Origin: Triangularia verruculosa | Taxonomy: Eukaryota > Ascomycota > Sordariomycetes > Sordariales > Podosporaceae | NCBI GenBank assembly: GCA_033296885.1 | Contig: MU863878.1 | Span: forward strand, 248,001-312,000 | Length of the DNA stretch: 64,000 bases | Reading direction: 5' to 3' | Part shown: positions 57,509-64,000 of the stretch, in pieces | Numbering within the stretch: the stretch's first letter is position 1 | How the letters are laid out: every line of letters starts with the position of its first letter | Program-made: the position numbers and the translations under genes | Notes under the pieces: model-generated | The model's input: the letters and a program-made list of their open reading frames with translations, nothing else | What the model was told of the DNA's origin: nothing | The model's database searches: none

Positions 57509-57943
57509 CTTGACGCGTGCGTGAGCCCAAGATGAGAGAGAATTGGAGGCGGCTGACGGCGTGGAAAAGAGATTAAATATGGTAACCAGTGTTCGCGAGC
57601 TCGTCCAATTGGTAGGTACTGAGTGGAGACTTGCGAGAAAACCCCCCCTGTTGCGTACGATAAATGGGTCTAACGATGGTTGCCTGTCCCCTAGTCTCCG
57701 CCGGGAATGTGAGCACGTAACAACTAAGGTAACACTTGCGGCGTGTAGTTGAATGTCTATTCAGAGAGAAAAGGAGGCAAGATGCAAGCTGACCTGTGAC
57801 AGTTTCGCTGTATGTCTGGTTTTGTTCGGCGCAATTTTATCCACAGCTTTAGAGCTGCTACAAATATTAGAATTAACGCAAGATGGAACTCCTTCCGGCC
57901 TCTGATCTACTTGACAGTCTGAACATCCTCCCACAATAAGCCA
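57509..57943. other. Spacer between the two GPI-type paralogues
   Basis: 435 bp holding the promoter of the left paralogue and the 3' end of the right one. No gene seen. Confidence 0.5.
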
Positions 57944-58831
57944 TCAGACCACTACAATTGCCGCCAGAGCCACCCCCAACAAGCCAGCTGCCCTTCTCAT
58001 GGCACCGGAATTGACAGTTATTATCTCGTACTCCAACGTAGGTTGGGCTGATGGAACCCTGGTCGAGGAATATCTATTCATATGATTGTCATAGTCGTTG
58101 TCGGGCCTCTCCGGGGACAGACCGGCCCACAAATCGCTTCCCTCGTTCTTTGCCGTCGGTACAGGGGCTGCTGTTGAGCTTGGCGTCGGCTGACTTGTCG
58201 AGCTAATTGTTGAACGGGCTGTAACTTGATCCGCAGCATCCGAGGTTTCCATTGCTGGGACATCAGTCGCTACCTCCGATGTTGGGGTTCGAAAGGACTG
58301 TAGTGCGGGACACCTGTCGCATTGTCCGGATGGTGGTTTCTGCCCCTTCTGCTGGAAGCCGTAGCGGCAGTTCACCTCCTCTCGCTCGCATTGATAGCGC
58401 TGGATAGAGCCATCAAACGGGCTGAGGTCGGGCATGTGATCTGGGTCATTCTTGCATCGGCATCGGTAGCAGTAGGTGATTTCCTTGAAGGAGTCGTCGG
58501 TGCCCCCATTGTTCTGCATACAGACATCCTCACGAGTCACAGCGCCACCCCGGTAGTTGCAGTATTTGTGGCAGGTGTAAAACTGTTTGTTGCATAACTT
58601 GACACCCACTAAGTACTTCCTTAGCTTCAATGGTTAGGCGGTTCAATGTGAGGGAGACCAACCGTATATCTCCTCGGTGCGAGCATAGTCAGGGTCTAAC
58701 TGCTTGGGTGGCGTCAAACACGTATACCCTTCGTCAAGATACCTCTCGGTATCCCAAACCGCGGCCGCCAAGGGCAGGCCACTGAACCCGTACACGACGG
58801 CCACAAAGCCAGCGACAGATGTGAAAAGCAT
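57944..58831 (-). CDS. Cysteine-rich GPI-type surface protein, function unknown
   Basis: Exons 58831-58663 and 58608-57944 (intron 54 bp with branch CTAAC) give 277 residues. Signal peptide from MLFTSVAGFVAVVYGFSGLP. The Cys-rich domain has at least twelve cysteines in the same spacing as the left neighbour: YTCLTPP, KLCNKQFYTCHKYCNYRGG, EDVCMQNN, ITYCYRCRCKNDPDHMPDLS, YQCEREEVNCRYGF and GQCDRCPALQ. A Ser/Thr/Pro-rich stalk follows and then a hydrophobic end (RRAAGLLGVALAAIVVV) preceded by small residues, a GPI-anchor signal. Tandem duplication with the gene at 56593 in the same direction and with the intron in the same position and phase. Ligand or role is unknown. Confidence 0.75.
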
Positions 58832-60269
58832 CCTGGTGCCGACCAGCGATGGCTGAGGCGGAACAGAGCTTCACTGAAGAAGTCCAGTGCAGTGTTGCCA
58901 AAGGGGTTGAAGAATAGAGCGCAAAGAAAAGGCGCGTCTCTTGTGGTAGCGGTTGCGGCGGCCTCATCCGAGGCTTAGCACAAGCTATCAACTCAAATCT
59001 CCACCAAGACAGCCCAAAAAATGGAACCCCAAGCGTCCTAGCTCCGCACCAGGGAACCTGTGCGCGGGACGTCGTGCCTAGTCTCGTTTGGGAGCGAATC
59101 ATCTTGATGCAGAGGTCAGAGCCTCAGACTTGGCGCCGATACGGCGTAGCATTTAAGCGTCCTGCCGAGATTGCATCAGTGCCAACGTGTCAAAGAATCT
59201 TCAGGGATGCCTGGGAAGAAGAAGAAGGCGAGAATGCTGTACTCTGTGGTACGGAGAAAAGAATGGAGTGGCCGAGCAACTGCCATCGCGTTCCACGGCC
59301 AATTCCGGGGCCTCAGTAATGATCTGAAGTGGCCTGGTCTCGATACGCGCGCTGGGAAACAGGGTGGTGACAGAAGGTACTGCTGAGGAGGTGATCGGTC
59401 TCGCGGTAAACCCAGGGCAAAGGCAGGATTCTTCGGCGCCAGAGCAGAAACGCGTCAGATATCCGCCGACTCGACGACGACAGATGTATCGACAAATTGA
59501 GCGGGAATGGCCATCAGAGAATGAGGCGTCTGTTGTCAACGCAGTGGCATGGCCGGGCCTAGTGCCACAATCTGTGCTGCAGTCTGCCGGACAGGTGCGA
59601 ATCTGCTCGAGACATTTGGTGTTTCCTACCTACCTAGAGAAGAAAGGGTCAGTATACCAAGCTCTCTAGATTGTGGTGATGAAGACATGCGACGAACCAG
59701 ACCGAATTGCATTTTTTGGGATCCGTGATGTTCGGCTGGACGCACATTCATCCATCTGCCATGGACACAGTACTGCTAGTACTGCAAATTGCTTTACTGG
59801 ATTGCCTCCAAAGTGTAGGCCGGGGCAGGAGCCTGAGAATACTCCATTAATTCCCGGGATGGGAGACAGCCATAAAGCCTCGCGTAGTATCGCAAAGTTG
59901 GGCAACATGCTGATTGCCGCCACAGAGTGAGAAGGAAAGACTGGAGATTGAGCGGTGGAGATATCTGGACGTCACGATGCCAAATCCAAAAATCTTTACA
60001 GCCTATGGGATGGCATAGATAAAATTCCAGTGACCCCGGTTCCGCTTGGACGCATGAGTGGCAGATCAACGGAGGAAGGCGTAGCCAAATAATCCGTTCA
60101 GCCAACCACTGATGTCGGCGTGATTGCACATGCCCGGTGGGGAAGAGTCGACAATGTGTTCACTGTCAGCAGAAAAAGAATCAATTCGCTTTGCAACCCC
60201 AAGGCCAGGTACCTTATCTATCCAAATATCTACTCAACTTTCTGATATCCCGTCGTCACCTCCCGCAAA
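58832..60269. other. Spacer, no gene seen
   Basis: About 1.4 kb, GC-neutral. Short frames on both strands lack family features. The left end is the promoter of the right GPI-type gene. Confidence 0.5.
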
Positions 60270-61232
60270 TCATTGCTCTTTCTCTCCGGGCCACACGTCG
60301 TAGCCGAAAGTGTCCTTCATGTTCACGAACCGCACATGCCGTCCCCTCGCAACATTTTCAATAGCAGCAAACTCTTCGTCGGTCAGCTCGGGAATCTGGA
60401 AGTTGCTCTCAATGCGGCTTGGCGTTGAGCTCTTGGGCAGCACAATGTAGCCCCTCCGAAGACCCCAAGCGAGCAGGACCTGAGCGAGATTGTGTCCGCT
60501 GCGCTTGGCCACCTCGTTGAGAGCCTTATCCTCTCTCACTGTCTCACCGGTTGATGGCACCTGGTTTTGCGAGCCGAGCGGTGAGTAGGCCGCCGGCAGG
60601 ATGTCGTTCTTGAAGCAGAACTCAATCAGCTCCGAGTTGGGGAGGAATGGGTGAATCTCGATTTGGTTGACGGTTGGCTTGATGCGCGCAAACTTCAACA
60701 GCTTCTCCAGACCTGGAATCGTCCAGTTCGACACACCAATGGCCCTTGCCTTGCCGCTCTCGGCCAGCTCCTCCATGGCCCGCCATGTTGGCTCCGGGTT
60801 TTCAGTCAGCTCCTTGTTGATGATGTACTTTCCATCTGGCCCGATCTTGACGGTGTGGTCTGAGTTCTTCTCGGCCGCGATCGGCCAGTGGACAAGGAAG
60901 AGATCAATGTAGTCAACCTTGAGCTTCTCGCACGAGTTTTGGAAGCTCCATTTGACATCCTCGGGCTTGTGCAGATGGTTCCAGACCTTGGTGCAGATGA
61001 AGATGTCTTTGCGTGTCACGTTGGGATTCTTGGCGAGGAAGTCTTGAATTGCATCACCAACCTCGTCTTCGTTGAGGTAGAACCACGCGCAGTCGAGATG
61101 TCGGTAGCCCACTTCGAGGGCCTTTGCGACGGCTCTGTAGGTCTCCCCCTTGGCTCCCTCGTTGGCAAAGGTGCCGAAGCCAACGGCGGGGATTGTGACG
61201 CCGTTGTTGAGGGTGTATGTCTTGGATGCCAT
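60270..61232 (-). CDS. Aldo-keto reductase
   Basis: Single exon, 320 residues, typical length for the superfamily. The catalytic tetrad can be read directly: Asp47 and Tyr52 in HLDCAWFYLNE, Lys82 in ICTKVWN and His115 in LVHWP. Cofactor-binding blocks: GVSNW, NQIEIHPFLP, YSPLGSQ and, near the C-terminus, VLPKSSTPSRIESNF, the NADPH-phosphate site with Lys-Ser and Arg. It resembles fungal glycerol/glyceraldehyde and alditol-type reductases (NADPH-dependent carbonyl reduction in the cytosol). The substrate within that group is not determined by sequence. The start codon is followed by ASKTYTLNNGVTIP, as usual for the family. Confidence 0.92.
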   Translation of the reverse strand: MASKTYTLNNGVTIPAVGFGTFANEGAKGETYRAVAKALEVGYRHLDCAWFYLNEDEVGDAIQDFLAKNPNVTRKDIFICTKVWNHLHKPEDVKWSFQNSCEKLKVDYIDLFLVHWPIAAEKNSDHTVKIGPDGKYIINKELTENPEPTWRAMEELAESGKARAIGVSNWTIPGLEKLLKFARIKPTVNQIEIHPFLPNSELIEFCFKNDILPAAYSPLGSQNQVPSTGETVREDKALNEVAKRSGHNLAQVLLAWGLRRGYIVLPKSSTPSRIESNFQIPELTDEEFAAIENVARGRHVRFVNMKDTFGYDVWPGEKEQ

Positions 61233-62794
61233 GGTTGTTGATATTGCTCTCAGAAAAGGGTACTCCCCCGTAGTGTGCGTAAGGAGGAAAATACGGAAAA
61301 CTGATGCCAGTCGAGGAGGATCGGATCAAGCCGGTACGAACGTGGTGCGTAGGTGGAAAGTCGAACGGTTGCGACAAAACGAACGAAGCTGAAGCTACCC
61401 CTGAGTCCACTTCTTCAGGGACACGGCCGAATAAATCTCAACGGCGACAGTCCATCTTACAACCTTGGAACCACCCACGTGCGCGAATTTCCTCCTCGAA
61501 AACAACGCTTCCGCATTTTCCTTCTGCTTCGGATGAGGGCTGACATTGTGACACGTCCAAAATTCTGACCTTGAGGTGACTGCTGACCCCTGCTTCCAGC
61601 TTCTGTGGTTCCACAAAGTGACGCATGTCGATCCAACGGGCTCCACACGGCCTTGGTTTGGAAGTCTTGGTAGAAGACAAGTGGGCGGCCAGCAAATGGC
61701 AGGACAAGACGTCAAGTAGCGTCCAGTAAGATCAAGTAGGAATGCCACCCACACCGTGTTGCATGACAGTGGCTGCCCTGACGCTAGAACTTTTCCTCAG
61801 TCAGCCACTCGGCACGGCCTCCGACCGGTCTGCTTCTTCTCACCGCCGAGCTCCCACCAGGGACCCGACGAAGTGGAGGGTGAGATCGGCAAGCAGCCGA
61901 GTCATGTCGGCAAGGAGCCTCAGCGCTTCCCTAGCGGTGTAACGACATTTTCCCGTGCAGTTGGGTCGCACCGTGCGGCCAATTACGGGCATGAACCCTG
62001 GCGGCGGCTCTTGGGCCGCCAAGGGCGCCGGGCGCTTGCGGTTGACAAGTTCGGGGACGCGGAGGCAAAACTAATCGCACGGATCCGGGTCCCACTGACG
62101 CCCCGCTGGCTGTCCGTTTCACGCCTAGGTTTTTGCGGGTTTTGGGAGCTGGCAATGGAGTCGATGACAGCATCGACACAGGGTTGACAGCATCAACAAC
62201 GTCTGCCATACTCCGCCACGGGACTGCACATCCACCAGTAGGGCGGCGACATCTAATGGACGACCCGCTTGCCATGGCTTGGTCGTACGAGTCGCGAAGT
62301 CCTATCAAGACAGCAATGCGCAAATCCTCAGGGTCCTATTCTGTTGTTTCAGAAACCGCATCTTCGGCATCCCGTAGTGCTTACATCATTGGACCCCTGT
62401 GGGGATCCCCTCAAGAGTTTTCCACCGCATATCCATTTACGACGTCATACTGGAGCACTGTCTGGTGGGTTTTGGCTTGGGATGGCCGAGCATGGCGCCG
62501 TTTCTGTACGTTGTGGTGGAGGGGAAGGATCGTTTCCGGTCGGTTTTCGCGGTTGAGAAATCGAAACACAGACGGCCGAGGATGAAGGTGGGCGACCGTT
62601 GTCCTTGAATTCGATATAAGAGCTTTTCCCCCTTCTCCTCAACGCCTGCTGGTAGGTTTCAGTACTGGCGGCGCTCTGTCTACATTCCCAAACCATCCTA
62701 CCCACATCTTTCGAGGACATATGTCAAATACGTCAACCATACATCTTCTTTGTTCATCTTACGACTAAAACACCACCACATCAACACCGCAATC
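61233..62794. other. Divergent spacer, promoters of the reductase and the HAD gene
   Basis: 1.56 kb without a supported gene. Frames at 61750-62590 are short, Arg/Ser-rich and overlap each other on both strands. The last 160 bp are CT/CA-rich, fitting the leader of the gene at 62795. Confidence 0.5.
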
Positions 62795-64000
62795 ATGTCC
62801 GGAGCAGGAGGCCCAGCGTTCAAGGATGTCGACTTTTCCAAGTCCATCCAAACACCACCAGACTCTCCTGGCAAGCCCAAGAGCAAGTTCACTCACAAGA
62901 AGACGGAGAGCTGGAGCAAGCACTTCCAGAACCACGGAAGAGATCGCAGCTGGGGCAGCATCGATGGCAAGGTGGCCATCCCCACCTCGCCAGGCTCCCA
63001 CAACACCATCGAGGTGCCTGCCTTGAGGTCACCAGATGCCGATGCTTCCCAGTACATGCACAACCTCTCTGTGTCCCCGTCACAGAAGGAGCGGAGATTA
63101 TCCCGCAACTCCTTCGGTGCGGCTCTTCCCATCCCCCGCTCCAAGCGTCAGTCTCGCCTGAGCAGCATCACATTCCCCGAGACCTCCAAGGAGAACCAGC
63201 GTCCTGGCATGCCCCCAATCCAGCCAACAAGAGAAATCTTGGTTTCGCAGGTCCAGGATGTTCAGGCCGACAAGGTCAAGCTGGCCAAGAATTTGGCCTT
63301 CGTCTTCGACATTGACGGTGTCTTGGTCCACGGTGACCGCCTGATTCCCGAGGGCAAGCAGGTCCTCGACATGCTCAACGGCAACAACCAGCTCGGCATC
63401 AAGATCCCCCACATCTTCCTCACCAACGGCTCTGGCAAGCCCGAGCTGGCCCGGACAGAGCAGCTGTCCAAGATCCTCCAGAACCCCGTGAACACGGAGC
63501 AGTTCATCCAGTCTCACACCCCAATGCGTGCGCTGGCTGAGTACTACAGCACCGTCCTCGTCGTTGGCGGTGAGGGCTACAGGTGCCGCGAGGTCGCCGA
63601 GCAGTACGGCTTCAAGGACATCATCGTCCCCAACGACATCGTCGCCTGGGACGAGTCCATCGCCCCCTACCGCGTCTTCACCGACGAGGAGCGCGCCTCT
63701 GCCCGCCCAAGGGACTTCTCCAAGGTCAACATCGACGCCATCATGGTCTTCTCCGACTCTCGAGACTACGCGACCGACATGCAGATCATCATGGATCTCC
63801 TTGTCTCGGAGAACGGCCGCCTGGGAACCGTCGCCAAGGATCCCGTCTCGCAGCGCATCCCCATTTACTTCTCCCAGGGCGACTTCCTCTGCCCCACCGA
63901 GCACCCCCACCCTCGCATGTCCCAGGGCGCGTTCCGCATCGGCCTCGAGGCCATGTACAAGGCGCACACCGGTGTTGATCTCGAGCGTGTGGTGTATGGC
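62795..64000 (+). CDS. HAD-superfamily hydrolase (CECR5/TIGR01456 type), 3' end outside window
   Basis: Open from the ATG at 62795 (a CA-rich leader precedes it) to the right edge, 402 codons so far with no intron seen. The first 150 or so residues are a hydrophilic, Ser/Lys/Pro-rich extension (KFTHKKTESWSKHFQNHGRD) without a fold I recognise. Then the HAD domain starts: FVFDIDGVLVHGD with Asp172 as nucleophile and Asp174 as acid/base, followed by FLTNGSGKPELARTEQLS (motif II region) and IMVFSDSRDYATDMQIIMDL. This is the class IIA group that includes CECR5-like mitochondrial or cytosolic phosphatases. The substrate is unknown. Motifs III/IV lie beyond the edge. Confidence 0.88.
   Translation, partial: MSGAGGPAFKDVDFSKSIQTPPDSPGKPKSKFTHKKTESWSKHFQNHGRDRSWGSIDGKVAIPTSPGSHNTIEVPALRSPDADASQYMHNLSVSPSQKERRLSRNSFGAALPIPRSKRQSRLSSITFPETSKENQRPGMPPIQPTREILVSQVQDVQADKVKLAKNLAFVFDIDGVLVHGDRLIPEGKQVLDMLNGNNQLGIKIPHIFLTNGSGKPELARTEQLSKILQNPVNTEQFIQSHTPMRALAEYYSTVLVVGGEGYRCREVAEQYGFKDIIVPNDIVAWDESIAPYRVFTDEERASARPRDFSKVNIDAIMVFSDSRDYATDMQIIMDLLVSENGRLGTVAKDPVSQRIPIYFSQGDFLCPTEHPHPRMSQGAFRIGLEAMYKAHTGVDLERVVYG

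Noticed and set aside
63098..63967. 289-codon minus-strand frame
   Set aside because: It lies antisense to the HAD hydrolase gene, whose frame has catalytic motifs; a shadow of biased codon use.
1..64000. CRISPR arrays, bacterial operons, prophage or rRNA operons
   Set aside because: No regularly spaced repeats or bacterial gene organisation is present; the introns and families are fungal.

Overview
The window is nuclear DNA of a filamentous ascomycete, most likely a Sordariomycete. Genes lie on both strands without operons. Coding regions are interrupted by short introns (about 50-90 bp) with GTRAGT-like donors, CTRAC-like branch sites and YAG acceptors. The families present (VAO-type flavoprotein, fungal rhodopsin-like 7TM protein, NmrA-like proteins, secreted DUF4360-like proteins, caspase-like/HeLo-type pseudokinase proteins, DUF6594) are typical of that group. 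Exon limits were placed by reading frame and splice phase; no transcript evidence was available. Layout from left to right: 1.8-3.0 kb, a disordered protein; 3.85-5.9 kb, a five-exon vanillyl-alcohol-oxidase-type gene; 6.6-17 kb, an accessory island; 17-25 kb, a SET protein with a signal peptide, a secreted DUF4360-like protein, an MFS transporter, an HD-domain hydrolase and a 7TM rhodopsin-like protein; 25-33 kb, mostly gene-poor, with three weakly supported small multi-exon genes and fossils of RNA genes; 33.6-43.6 kb, an NmrA-like protein, a secreted protein, decayed coding DNA and a DUF1295/steroid-reductase-like membrane protein; 45 kb, a cytochrome P450 pseudogene; 47.4-64 kb, an auxin-efflux-type transporter, a small secreted protein, a secreted LVIVD/choice-of-anchor-B protein, an isoflavone-reductase-like protein, a tandem pair of cysteine-rich GPI-type proteins, an aldo-keto reductase and the start of a HAD hydrolase that runs off the right edge. 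The most interesting region is 6.6-17 kb. It holds (i) a caspase-like gene that is cut short and followed by a kinase-like scrap; (ii) an intact protein kinase fused to ankyrin repeats; (iii) divergent from it across 285 bp, a caspase-like protease fused to a catalytically dead kinase domain of the kind usually found on fungal HeLo (cell-death) proteins; (iv) convergent with that gene, with directly abutting stop codons, a DUF6594 membrane protein; and (v) a small conserved-looking protein. Read together these look like a sensor/signalling cassette (ankyrin-kinase plus caspase-pseudokinase plus membrane protein), possibly for immunity or regulated cell death. That role is inference from domains and layout only.
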